Assembly (NCBI GenBank): GCA_903862505.1
Contig: CAIOYQ010000004.1
Coordinates: 1 to 37,107 of the forward strand
DNA length: 37,107 nt
From: an uncultured Bacteroidota bacterium
GTDB lineage: Bacteria; Bacteroidota; Bacteroidia; Chitinophagales; Chitinophagaceae
Reading direction: 5' to 3'
Position numbers and translations under genes: made by a program. Positions within the stretch are counted from its first letter, which is position 1. Each line of letters starts with the position of its first letter. Below, piece after piece: positions 1 through 7,733 of this stretch. The notes under the pieces were generated by a model. The model ran no database searches. It had not been told where the DNA came from and was given only the letters and a program-made list of their open reading frames with translations.

Positions 1-1
1 C

Positions 2-625
2 AAAGCAAATGCATATAGTCCAAGTTTACAATTATTGCTTTCTAAAAAGTATGCATTAGATGCCTCTATGGGATATGGACCTCAAATTCAAAAAGCAGTA
101 AACTATTTTCCTTCGGCTTTACATTTACATCAATGGCTAGGAAATGATGACGCTGAAGAACTAATTGCCCCAAATGAGGAAAAATTAATCAGCGTCATTT
201 CAGAACAATTGGCTCAATTTCAAGAACCCTTGGTATCCGAAACACTTGAATTTGAGAAGGAGACTCCTCAAATGGTAAAGGACTATTTTGAGGCGCAGGG
301 CATAGAAATTGACTTAGCTAGCCTTCCCCAGGACAAATTTACCAAGCAATTAAGGAGCTTTACCGCTTGGCTGAAAGTATTAAAGCATCAAGAGGGAAAC
401 ACCCAGCATTTGGCTGAAATGGGCGAAGAACAGGAGAAAATGATCGCAATTATAGCTGAAAAGGCTAATAATGCTACCGAAGTGATTACCGAAGCGATGG
501 CTGAAATATGGATCAAACAGGGCAATAAACGCAAAGCAATTGACATCTATTCTAAATTAAGTTTTATTTTTCCTGAAAAATCCGTTTATTTTGCGTCTCA
601 AATAGAACTTTTAAAACAACAATAA
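2..625 (+). CDS. TPR-like hypothetical protein, 3' part (5' end outside window)
   Basis: The reading frame is open to the left edge, so the start lies outside the window; the first Met-like codon inside (TTG at 35) is internal. About 207 residues are visible. They are soluble and charged, with no membrane segment. The last ~40 residues (AEIWIKQGNKRKAIDIYSKL, then a short FPEKS stretch) look like one tetratricopeptide-type helix pair, which usually mediates protein contacts. An FTKQLRSFTAWLK stretch near the middle recalls a conserved Bacteroidota protein often seen beside secG; this is from memory and not searched. secG starts 3 bases after the stop, so the two are very probably co-transcribed. 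No enzymatic function can be assigned. Confidence 0.75.
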   Translation, partial: KANAYSPSLQLLLSKKYALDASMGYGPQIQKAVNYFPSALHLHQWLGNDDAEELIAPNEEKLISVISEQLAQFQEPLVSETLEFEKETPQMVKDYFEAQGIEIDLASLPQDKFTKQLRSFTAWLKVLKHQEGNTQHLAEMGEEQEKMIAIIAEKANNATEVITEAMAEIWIKQGNKRKAIDIYSKLSFIFPEKSVYFASQIELLKQQ

Positions 626-628
626 GAT

Positions 629-985
629 ATGGTTACTTTATTTATAATCTTGATGATTACTGCTTGTGTAGGTTTAGGCTTTATTGTATTAATCCAAAAT
701 CCAAAGGGCGGCGGATTAAATGCAAATGTAAGTGGATTGTCTAATAATTTTATGGGCGTAAAGCAAACTACCGATGTACTTGAAAAAGGTACTTGGATTT
801 TTGCTAGCGTGATTGCTATTTTAGCAATTACTTCCACCTTATTTTTAACAAAAGGAAATAGCGGAAGTGGTAAAAATGTATTTGAAAAATTAAATACCAC
901 TCCTGGAGCAGTTGCAACACCTCCACCTCCTCCAGCAACTCAGCAAAATACAACACCTCCTCCTCCTCCTACGCAAAAAAATTAA
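629..985 (+). CDS. secG: Preprotein translocase subunit SecG
   Basis: A 118-residue inner-membrane subunit of the SecYEG translocon, which stimulates SecA-driven export. It has the SecG layout: a first transmembrane helix (about 3-22), a cytoplasmic loop with QNPKGGGLNA and the conserved glycine-rich stretch, a second helix (about 55-74), then a tail. The tail, residues ~90-118, is Pro/Thr/Gln-rich with two runs of five prolines and makes the protein longer than most SecG (roughly 75-110 residues). The start ATG lies 3 bases after the upstream TPR-like gene, implying one transcript, and a strong terminator follows at 1021-1049. Identification is firm; the function of the tail is unknown. Confidence 0.93.
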   Translation: MVTLFIILMITACVGLGFIVLIQNPKGGGLNANVSGLSNNFMGVKQTTDVLEKGTWIFASVIAILAITSTLFLTKGNSGSGKNVFEKLNTTPGAVATPPPPPATQQNTTPPPPPTQKN

Positions 986-998
986 TTGCGCGCGCAAT
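985..998. repeat. 14-bp GC-rich palindrome at the secG stop
   Basis: ATTGCGCGCGCAAT is a perfect palindrome that begins at the last base of the secG stop codon. It stands out in an AT-rich context, but it has no loop or T-run and is not a terminator. It may be a protein-binding site or chance. Confidence 0.4.
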
Positions 999-1020
999 CA
1001 CATTTTATAATATAATATTT

Positions 1021-1049
1021 ATCCCCATCTCAAAAAGATGGGGATTTTT
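1021..1049 (+). terminator. Rho-independent terminator after secG
   Basis: A perfect 9-bp stem, ATCCCCATC (1021-1029) with GATGGGGAT (1037-1045), has a 7-base A-rich loop and is followed by a T-run. It ends the secG transcript and separates it from mltG, which starts 16 bases later. Confidence 0.88.
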
Positions 1050-1064
1050 ATTGTATTTTGAATT

Positions 1065-2078
1065 ATGAAAAAATTAGTAATGATTTTAATTAGTGGCCTC
1101 CTTTTTTATGAGGCAATTAATGTTTTCATTATCACTACCCATTTTGGGAAGGATACAACTAGTTTTGAATATCATCAACAGGGCTTGTCTGAACTAGCAG
1201 ACACACTGATTGCTAAAAAAATTATATTAGATAAGCCTAGTTTTCTTTTATTAGCCAAAATATTTAATGTGGAAGACCGCATTAAACCTGGTAAATTCTT
1301 GGTGAAAAAAAATACAAGTTTATTGAGCCTTATCCGTATGATGAGAAATAATCAACAAGCTACGGTGAACTTAGTGATTAATAAAATCAGAACCCGCGCC
1401 GAGCTTTCAAAGTTCATTGGAAAAAATTTATCTGTGGATAGCTTAACGGCTTCCACCTTTTTTAATAGCAATGATTCACTGGCACCATTTGGTGTGGATA
1501 CGACAACGCTGCTTACTTTGTTTATTCCCAATACCTATACTATGTATTGGACAACTTCATTGCCTGGTTTGATGCAAAAAATGAAAATCCAAAAAACACA
1601 GTTTTGGAATTCAAAAAATAGATTAGAAAAAGCAAAACAGAAAGGCTTAACTCCCAATGAAGTGTATACCCTAGCTTCCATTGTGGACGAAGAAACCAAC
1701 TATGATTCAGACAAATCCCTCATAGCAAGCGTATATCAAAATAGACTTAAACAAAGTATGCTATTGCAGGCATGTCCCACTATCAAGTTTGCCATGCAGG
1801 ATTTTACGCTTACCCGGATTTATGATAAATATTTAACCAACCCATCTCCTTACAATACCTATAAAAACAAGGGACTACCACCTGGTCCAATTTGTACCCC
1901 TAGCCCCAAAACCATTGACCTAGTGCTTAATGCCCCTACAACCAATTATTTATACTTTGTAGCGAAGGCCGACTTTAGTGGTTACCATCATTTTAGTGCT
2001 GATTACAAAGAACATAGTAAATTTGCAAAGGAATACCAGCAAAAATTAGATGAATACCAACAAAAGAAAAAAAAGTAG
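1065..2078 (+). CDS. mltG: Endolytic murein transglycosylase MltG (YceG family)
   Basis: A 337-residue single-pass inner-membrane protein that cleaves nascent glycan strands and so sets peptidoglycan chain length. An N-terminal membrane anchor (about 3-26) is followed by a LysM-like region (about 35-90) and the catalytic YceG domain. The signature ASIVDEET lies at residues 204-211; Glu210 aligns with the catalytic glutamate of the family. Downstream are the family motifs QACPTIKFAM, SPYNTYKNKGLPPGPIC and YLYFVA. Length is typical. The 3' end overlaps the next gene by 29 bases in another frame, so the two are probably translated from one message. Confidence in the family is high. Confidence 0.94.
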   Translation: MKKLVMILISGLLFYEAINVFIITTHFGKDTTSFEYHQQGLSELADTLIAKKIILDKPSFLLLAKIFNVEDRIKPGKFLVKKNTSLLSLIRMMRNNQQATVNLVINKIRTRAELSKFIGKNLSVDSLTASTFFNSNDSLAPFGVDTTTLLTLFIPNTYTMYWTTSLPGLMQKMKIQKTQFWNSKNRLEKAKQKGLTPNEVYTLASIVDEETNYDSDKSLIASVYQNRLKQSMLLQACPTIKFAMQDFTLTRIYDKYLTNPSPYNTYKNKGLPPGPICTPSPKTIDLVLNAPTTNYLYFVAKADFSGYHHFSADYKEHSKFAKEYQQKLDEYQQKKKK

Positions 2079-3039
2079 TTTATTTAAAACAATACTCAAT
2101 GTTATACGGGCACTCTTCATCACCGTATTTGGCCCTTCTATACAGTTTTTAAAACAAAAAGCAAAGGTCATATATATACCAGGCTTTCAGGGTATTAATT
2201 TGTATCAGGTAATTAGGTTTTTATCAAAGCAACTAAATACCATTGGAGTTTACGATCGCGCCTCTGCCATTTCATTTAATTTATTAATGGCTTTGCCCGC
2301 TGGATTTTTATTTCTTTTTTCAATTATACCCTATTTCCCAGAAGCATTTAAAGTAAAAAAGCAGATACTTACCTTATTTAAGGACATTGCCCCCAATTCT
2401 AGTACGTATAAATTTATAGTAGATATTATCAATGACTTATTAAGCCAACATGTTGGTATATTCTCCTTTGGTTTTTTATTGCTTCTGTTTTATGCATCCA
2501 ATGCCATGACGGGTATTATTAGAAGCTTTGATAAATCCATTATGCAGAATAGACCTTTTTTCTTACATCAAAGAATGAGGGCCATTCGTTTAACCATCAT
2601 ATTAATTTTATTGGTATTCGCAAGTTTATTTGTACTTATTGGCCAGGAGCAATTGGCCTCTTTATTAAGAAGCGGTTTTGATATAGAACAAAGTACGATA
2701 CTACCTTATTGGAACTCCTTAAGATGGGTAATTATTATATTACTGCTATTTTATGGAAATGCATTTATTTATAAATATGCACCGCATATTAAAGAAAAGT
2801 GGCCTTTGATTTCTCCTGGCGCGCTCCTATCAACTGGATTAATGTTATTGACTACATTTGGATTCTCCTACTGGGTAAATAATTTTAGCAGTTATAATAA
2901 AATATACGGCTCTATCGGTACCGTATTAGTTGTAATGACAATAATATACATGAATGCATTGATCCTCTTAATTGGATTTGAATTGAATGTAAGTATCGAA
3001 GTACTAAAAAACGAAGTAGACGAAGTTGAAAAAAAATAA
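2050..3039 (+). CDS. YihY/BrkB family inner-membrane protein
   Basis: A 329-residue polytopic membrane protein with about six hydrophobic helices (roughly 75-97, 137-158, 180-203, 225-242, 254-277, 285-308). It carries the family's conserved ASAISFNLLMALP segment after the first amphipathic region and the C-terminal YGSIGTVLVVMTIIYMNAL helix. The family was once annotated as ribonuclease BN, which is wrong; its real activity is unknown. The N-terminus is Lys-rich and cytosolic. The start ATG lies inside the end of mltG (29-base overlap), so translational coupling is likely. The 3' end stops 3 bases short of the converging alpha-oxoamine synthase gene, with no terminator visible between them. 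Confidence 0.9.
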   Translation: MNTNKRKKSSLFKTILNVIRALFITVFGPSIQFLKQKAKVIYIPGFQGINLYQVIRFLSKQLNTIGVYDRASAISFNLLMALPAGFLFLFSIIPYFPEAFKVKKQILTLFKDIAPNSSTYKFIVDIINDLLSQHVGIFSFGFLLLLFYASNAMTGIIRSFDKSIMQNRPFFLHQRMRAIRLTIILILLVFASLFVLIGQEQLASLLRSGFDIEQSTILPYWNSLRWVIIILLLFYGNAFIYKYAPHIKEKWPLISPGALLSTGLMLLTTFGFSYWVNNFSSYNKIYGSIGTVLVVMTIIYMNALILLIGFELNVSIEVLKNEVDEVEKK

Positions 3040-3042
3040 TAT

Positions 3043-4299
3043 TTACTTATTCGCCATATCCGGGATTTCAGAAGCTTTATATGCCCCCGCATCTAACTTC
3101 GCCTTGGTTTCACTAAATGCTTTTAAGGTTAAGTCAATCTCTTCCTGGGTGTGCACCGCCGTTGGAATTAATCTGTAAATAATATGTCCTTTTGGAATTA
3201 CAGGATACACTACTATAGAACAAAATATTTTATAATTTTCTCTAATGTCCATAACCATGGCAGTGGCTTCTTCTACTCCACCTTTCATATAAACTGGGGT
3301 TACCACTGAATCGGTTTTACCAATATCAAAGCCACGTTCTTTTAACCCATTTTGTAAAGCCAATGCATTTTTCCACAAAGTATCTTTTAAAATAGGCTGC
3401 GTTCGTAAAAGTTCCAAGCGTTTTAAATTTCCTACTACAAATGGCATTGGTAAACTCTTGGCAAATATTTGAGACCGAATATTGTAACGGATATAGTCAA
3501 TAATAGTTCTTGGCCCTGCCATAAAAGCACCAATGGAAGCCATACTTTTTGCAAAAGTAGAAAAGTATAAATCAATATCATCCTGACAACCTTGTTCTTC
3601 ACCCGCACCTGCTCCAGTTTTACCTAATGTTCCAAAACCATGTGCATCGTCCACTAGTAATCTAAACGGCACTTTCGCTTTTAAAGCAGCTATCTCTTTC
3701 AGCTTGCCTTGGTCACCCGCCATTCCAAATACACCTTCTGTAATCACCAATATCCCACCTGTCTGTTGCTTGTCCAGCAATGCTTGCGCGCGGTGTAACT
3801 GCTTTTCACAATCTTCTATATCATTGTGCTTAAATACAAAACGATGCCCGGGCAACATTCTTAACCCGTCAATAATACAAGCATGACACTCTGCGTCATA
3901 TACCACTACATCATGTCTTCCACATATTGCATCAATGGCACTCATAATTCCTTGGTAGCCATAGTTCATTAAAATTGAATCTTCTTTAAATACAAATTCG
4001 GCCAACTCCTTTTCTAATTGCTCATGCAAATCACTATTTCCGCTCATCATTCTCGCACCCATCGGCAGGGCTAAACCATATTGAGCAGATGCATCTGCAT
4101 CTGCCTTACGTACTTCAGGATGATTCGCTAACCCTAAATAGTTATTCAAGCTCCAAACGATCATTTCCTGGCCTCTAAATTTCATCTTAGAGCTTATTTC
4201 ACCTTCTAACTTAGGAAATGCAAAATAACCATGCGCTCTTTCACGATGTTGACCAATGGGTCCGTAGTTTTTAATGAGTCTCTCAAAAATGTCTGCCAT
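3043..4299 (-). CDS. Alpha-oxoamine synthase, serine palmitoyltransferase type
   Basis: A 418-residue PLP enzyme of the alpha-oxoamine synthase family (SPT, KBL, BioF, HemA). These condense an amino acid with an acyl-CoA and release CO2. Seen here: His139 in ECHACIIDG, which stacks on the cofactor; the DDAHGFG motif that binds the pyridine nitrogen; and Lys251 in STFAKSMASIG, the Schiff-base lysine. The N-terminal FERLIKNYGPIGQHRERAHG extension resembles Bacteroidota serine palmitoyltransferase-like proteins more than KBL or BioF. In this phylum the product would be 3-ketosphinganine. The same fold also makes the capnine precursor from cysteate for sulfonolipids, and residues alone do not let me choose. 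It lies alone, converging tightly with the YihY gene. Confidence 0.85.
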   Translation of the reverse strand: MADIFERLIKNYGPIGQHRERAHGYFAFPKLEGEISSKMKFRGQEMIVWSLNNYLGLANHPEVRKADADASAQYGLALPMGARMMSGNSDLHEQLEKELAEFVFKEDSILMNYGYQGIMSAIDAICGRHDVVVYDAECHACIIDGLRMLPGHRFVFKHNDIEDCEKQLHRAQALLDKQQTGGILVITEGVFGMAGDQGKLKEIAALKAKVPFRLLVDDAHGFGTLGKTGAGAGEEQGCQDDIDLYFSTFAKSMASIGAFMAGPRTIIDYIRYNIRSQIFAKSLPMPFVVGNLKRLELLRTQPILKDTLWKNALALQNGLKERGFDIGKTDSVVTPVYMKGGVEEATAMVMDIRENYKIFCSIVVYPVIPKGHIIYRLIPTAVHTQEEIDLTLKAFSETKAKLDAGAYKASEIPDMANK

Positions 4300-4318
4300 A
4301 TAGTATTAATTAGTAATG

Positions 4319-4326
4319 CAAATTTA
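4319..4326 (-). promoter_or_regulatory. Promoter -7 element for the alpha-oxoamine synthase gene
   Basis: On the minus strand the sequence reads TAAATTTG, an exact match to the Bacteroidota TAnnTTTG element, 19 bases before the start codon. I see no clear -33 TTG at the usual spacing, so the assignment rests on the -7 box. Confidence 0.5.
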
Positions 4327-4390
4327 ATCATTTTTTGTCTTTTAAAGCACTAATAATTCAGTAAATTGCAGCCTAATAAAACCAACCCTT

Positions 4391-6037
4391 ATGAGACTTT
4401 TCATATTGTCAATGATTTTTTTGTTTACGCTTACAGCTTCTGCTCAAAAACAACAAAATAACAACAGCAATGCTAAACCCAAATTGGTCATTGGGATAGT
4501 TATTGATCAAATGCGATGGGACAATGTGAATAGATATAGTGCGTTTTTTAAATCTAAAAATGGATTTTTAAAATTAGCGAACGAAGGGGCTTCTTGTAAT
4601 TACACCCTAATCCCCTATGTTCATACTGTAACGGCCCCCGGTCATGCTGCAATCTTTACAGGTTCGGTTCCTGCTATTCACGGAATTGTAGGCAATAGTT
4701 GGTTTAATAATCTTACAGGTAAAACGGAATATTGTGTAGAAGATAAATCTGTTTCTAGTATTGGAAGTAATAACCAGACTTCAGGTAAGATGAGTCCAAA
4801 AAACTTATGGACTTCTACCATTGGAGATGAATTGAAATTATCTAATAATTTTCAGAGTAAAGTATTTGGTATATCCCTTAAGGACAGAGGTTCTATTATC
4901 CCTGCAGGTCATGCTGCGAATGCTGCCTATTGGTATGATGGCGAATCAGGCAATATGATTTCCTCTACTTATTATCAAGAAAGTTTACCTCAATGGGCTA
5001 CCAATTTTAATAATTTACATAAAGTAGACGAATATTATAAGCAAGGTTGGAATTTAAGTTTGCCAAAAGAAGTGTATGAAAAAAATTGTGATGATGATGT
5101 GAACGCCTATGAGACGGGGTTTTACGACGAGAAAGTGAAAATTAATTTCCCATTTGATTTAACCAAATTAATTGGGAAGGATTATAAAAGATTATTCTCC
5201 ATTCCACAAGGAAATAATTTAATTACTGAATTTGCAAAAGAAACCATTCAAAATGAGCATTTAGGTGCAGACTCCATCACTGATTTACTTACCTTAAGTT
5301 TCTCTACCCCTGATTATATCGGACATAATTTTGGCCCTTATTCATGGGAGTCACTTGATGGATATATTAAATTAGACGAGGTGTTGGCCGATTTTTTTGC
5401 TTATTTAGACAAGCAAATTGGTAAAGACAACTACACCCTATTTTTAACTGCCGACCATGCCATAGCGCCGATTCCAGGATTTGCAATAAAGAATAAACTT
5501 CCTGCCGATTATTACGTTTCTGCCGATTTAGCAAAGGATTTAAATAGTCTTTTAACGACCAATAATTTAAAAAAAGAACTCATTAGCAGTGTTTATGAAT
5601 CTACTATTTACTTTAACCATAAGTTAATGGATAGCTTACAAATAACCGATGCTCAACTTACCAATTTAATTTCTAAATTTTTGGAGCGCAAGCCTAATGT
5701 ACTTCAAGTGGTAAATAACAGAAACGCAGCTTTAGCACCATTGCCTCAATTAATTAGGGAAATGTTACTAAATGGATACACCCCACAAAGAAGTGGTGAT
5801 TTAACCGTATTGTTAAAATCTGGCGTTATTGATGGCTATCCAACGGGTGCGAGTCATGGCGTGTTCTATAACTATGACTCTCATATCCCTTTGTATTTTT
5901 ACGGTAAAGGGATCAAAAAAGGGAATGTAAATAGAATGAGTTATATGACGGACATTGCCCCTACTATTTCAACCCTTTTAGGTATTCAAATGCCTAGTGG
6001 AAGCATTGGAAATCCAATTTTAGAAGTGTTAAAATGA
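4391..6037 (+). CDS. pafA: PafA-type periplasmic alkaline phosphatase
   Basis: A 548-residue exported phosphomonoesterase of the alkaline phosphatase superfamily. It has a signal peptide (residues 1-18, cleavage after TASA). Metal and active-site residues can be placed on Elizabethkingia PafA: VIDQMR (Zn ligand Asp), Thr81 in TAPGHA (nucleophile, PafA T79), Lys164 and Arg166 in SLKDRG (PafA K162/R164, which distinguish monoesterases of this branch from phosphodiesterases), DYIGHNFGP, TADHA, and the late GASHGV His. The protein probably scavenges phosphate from organic esters outside the inner membrane. It is monocistronic in appearance. The upstream TAAATTGCAG is close to, but one T short of, the phylum's -7 element. 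Confidence 0.92.
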   Translation: MRLFILSMIFLFTLTASAQKQQNNNSNAKPKLVIGIVIDQMRWDNVNRYSAFFKSKNGFLKLANEGASCNYTLIPYVHTVTAPGHAAIFTGSVPAIHGIVGNSWFNNLTGKTEYCVEDKSVSSIGSNNQTSGKMSPKNLWTSTIGDELKLSNNFQSKVFGISLKDRGSIIPAGHAANAAYWYDGESGNMISSTYYQESLPQWATNFNNLHKVDEYYKQGWNLSLPKEVYEKNCDDDVNAYETGFYDEKVKINFPFDLTKLIGKDYKRLFSIPQGNNLITEFAKETIQNEHLGADSITDLLTLSFSTPDYIGHNFGPYSWESLDGYIKLDEVLADFFAYLDKQIGKDNYTLFLTADHAIAPIPGFAIKNKLPADYYVSADLAKDLNSLLTTNNLKKELISSVYESTIYFNHKLMDSLQITDAQLTNLISKFLERKPNVLQVVNNRNAALAPLPQLIREMLLNGYTPQRSGDLTVLLKSGVIDGYPTGASHGVFYNYDSHIPLYFYGKGIKKGNVNRMSYMTDIAPTISTLLGIQMPSGSIGNPILEVLK

Positions 6038-6095
6038 TAAAAATCATAAAACCTTAACCGTTTTTTCTTTAATTTTACCCTCTAAAATAACAACT

Positions 6096-6278
6096 ATGAA
6101 AAAAATATCAATCTTGTTCTTGGGTCTTGCATTAAGTTTATCTGCAATGGCTAATTGCGATGGCAAGTGTAAAGACAAATCTAAATGTACTGAATGCAAA
6201 AAAGAAACGAAAGCAAAACATAAGTGCACAAAGGAATGTATGAAGGACGGCAAGTGTGCTGAAATGAAAAAGAAGTAA
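6096..6278 (+). CDS. Small Cys/Lys-rich secreted protein, function unknown
   Basis: A 60-residue protein with a clear signal peptide (residues 1-19, MKK plus a hydrophobic core, cleavage after SAMA). The mature 41 residues contain 7 cysteines and 15 lysines, spaced in CxxxC, CxxC, CxxxC and longer steps, and no aromatic residues. The odd number of cysteines argues against a simple all-disulfide fold. Metal binding, a free thiol or dimerisation are possible, but all are inference. A strong terminator follows 44 bases after the stop, and the gene is separated from pafA by 58 bases. The coherent signal peptide and terminator make it a real gene in my view. It is not a family I recognise. Confidence 0.7.
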   Translation: MKKISILFLGLALSLSAMANCDGKCKDKSKCTECKKETKAKHKCTKECMKDGKCAEMKKK

Positions 6279-6321
6279 TTGAAGGATTATCTATAATTTA
6301 TTTAGATATTCATACCAGTAT

Positions 6322-6356
6322 AAAAAACCCGATAGTGATGAGCTATCGGGTTTTTT
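6322..6356. terminator. Bidirectional terminator between the Cys-rich gene and icd
   Basis: A perfect 14-bp stem (6322-6335 with 6343-6356) has a 7-base loop. Its core is ACCCGATAG/CTATCGGGT, flanked by A-run and T-run, so it serves both converging transcripts. Confidence 0.92.
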
Positions 6357-6382
6357 ATATACCAAGTAAAACTGCGGATTTA

Positions 6383-6438
6383 TTACGCTAGTTTCTGATT
6401 CTTTTACGCTAGTTTCTGATTCTTTTACGCTAGTTTCT
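6383..6438. repeat. 21-bp tandem repeat covering the icd stop codon
   Basis: The unit beginning TTACGCTAGTTTCT occurs at 6383, 6404 and 6425 with an exact 21-base period. The third copy is the real 3' end of icd (its last codons plus TAA) and diverges after 14 bases. The two distal copies are identical over 21 bases. Since 21 is seven codons, each copy keeps an in-frame TAA on the minus strand. It looks like slippage or duplication of the gene's end. Confidence 0.85.
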
Positions 6439-7654
6439 TTTGAAGGTTTGCATCCAATGCATCCAAAAACTCCTCTGTATACACATAGTGTTCGCCATGG
6501 CTCACTTTATTTCCGTGAACACATACTGCTAAATCCTTGGTCATGATACCAGACTCAACAGTTTCCACACATACATCTTCCAATGCTTTAGAGAAACGTA
6601 TTAATTCTTGGTTATTGTCTAATTGACCTCTAAACTCTAACCCTCTTGTCCATGCAAAGATGGAAGCAATTGGGTTGGTAGAAGTTCTGTTTCCTTTTTG
6701 GTGCTCACGGAAGTGACGTGTTACCGTTCCGTGTGCCGCTTCTGCTTCCATTACTTTACCGTCTGGTGTAATTAAAGTAGAAGTCATTAAACCTAGAGAA
6801 CCAAACCCTTGTGCTACGGTATCAGATTGTACGTCACCATCATAGTTTTTACAAGCCCATACAAAATTACCATTCCATTTTAATGCACTTGCAACCATAT
6901 CATCAATTAAACGGTGCTCGTAAGTAATCCCTGCTTCCGCATATTTCGCCTTAAATTCTCCTTGATACACTTCTTCAAAAATATCTTTAAAACGACCATC
7001 ATACTTTTTCAAAATGGTATTTTTAGTAGATAAGTATAAAGGCCATTTTTTTGCCAAGGCTTGGTTAAAACAAGCACGTGCAAAACCATAAATACTTTCG
7101 TCTGTATTGTACATGGTTAATGCAACCCCATCTCCTTTAAAGTTAAATACTTCAAACTCTTGTACGGATCCATCCTCACCTTCAAATTTCACCGTTAATT
7201 TTCCTTTTCCTTTAGTAACAAAATCGGTAGCACGATACTGATCCCCAAAAGCATGACGACCAATACAAATTGGTGCTGTCCAGTTAGGCACTAAACGAGG
7301 CACATTATTACAAACAATGGGCTCTCTAAAAACGGTGCCATCTAATATATTACGAATGGTTCCGTTTGGACTCTTCCACATTTGCTTTAACTTAAACTCC
7401 TCTACTCTTTGTTCGTCGGGTGTAATGGTAGCACATTTAATACCTACACCATATTGCTTAATTGCGTTAGCTGCATCAATCGTCACTTGGTCGTTGGTCT
7501 CATCACGATACTCCATGCCTAAGTCATAGTATTTAATATCAATGTCTAAATAAGGTAAGATTAATTTGTCCTTAATAAACTTCCAAATAATTCTGGTCAT
7601 TTCATCACCATCCAATTCAACCACTGGATTGGCTACTTTAATTTTTTGTCCCAT
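6425..7654 (-). CDS. icd: NADP-dependent isocitrate dehydrogenase
   Basis: A 409-residue cytosolic enzyme that oxidises isocitrate to 2-oxoglutarate and CO2 with NADP in the TCA cycle. It belongs to the homodimeric, eukaryote-like subfamily. This is shown by [14 protein letters not shown] at the N-terminus, [15 protein letters not shown], the substrate loop [34 protein letters not shown], and the C-terminal metal/NADP region [22 protein letters not shown] followed by [10 protein letters not shown]. Length is typical for the subfamily. The gene has its own promoter with a palindrome over the -7 box and ends in the 21-bp repeat. The annotation is secure. Confidence 0.96.
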   Translation of the reverse strand: MGQKIKVANPVVELDGDEMTRIIWKFIKDKLILPYLDIDIKYYDLGMEYRDETNDQVTIDAANAIKQYGVGIKCATITPDEQRVEEFKLKQMWKSPNGTIRNILDGTVFREPIVCNNVPRLVPNWTAPICIGRHAFGDQYRATDFVTKGKGKLTVKFEGEDGSVQEFEVFNFKGDGVALTMYNTDESIYGFARACFNQALAKKWPLYLSTKNTILKKYDGRFKDIFEEVYQGEFKAKYAEAGITYEHRLIDDMVASALKWNGNFVWACKNYDGDVQSDTVAQGFGSLGLMTSTLITPDGKVMEAEAAHGTVTRHFREHQKGNRTSTNPIASIFAWTRGLEFRGQLDNNQELIRFSKALEDVCVETVESGIMTKDLAVCVHGNKVSHGEHYVYTEEFLDALDANLQKKLA

Positions 7655-7664
7655 AGCTTTTAAA

Positions 7665-7688
7665 ATTTTGTACGCAAATGTACAAAAT
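7665..7688 (-). promoter_or_regulatory. icd promoter -7 box inside a perfect inverted repeat
   Basis: The minus strand carries TACATTTG (7675-7682), matching TAnnTTTG, 20 bases before the icd start. It sits within a perfect 9-bp inverted repeat, ATTTTGTAC (7665-7673) and GTACAAAAT (7680-7688), separated by 6 bases. The overlap suggests an operator, though the regulator is unknown. No clear -33 TTG is seen. Confidence 0.5.
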
Positions 7689-7733
7689 GTAGCAAGAAAA
7701 TGAATGATAATCCTTAGTAAAAAAGGGAATAAA

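Noticed and set aside
2050-3039. Ribonuclease BN annotation for the YihY-family protein
   Set aside because: That historical name was wrong for this membrane family; RNase BN is a soluble metallo-hydrolase.
6383-6438. CRISPR-like array
   Set aside because: The three units are directly adjacent with no spacers and derive from the icd 3' end.
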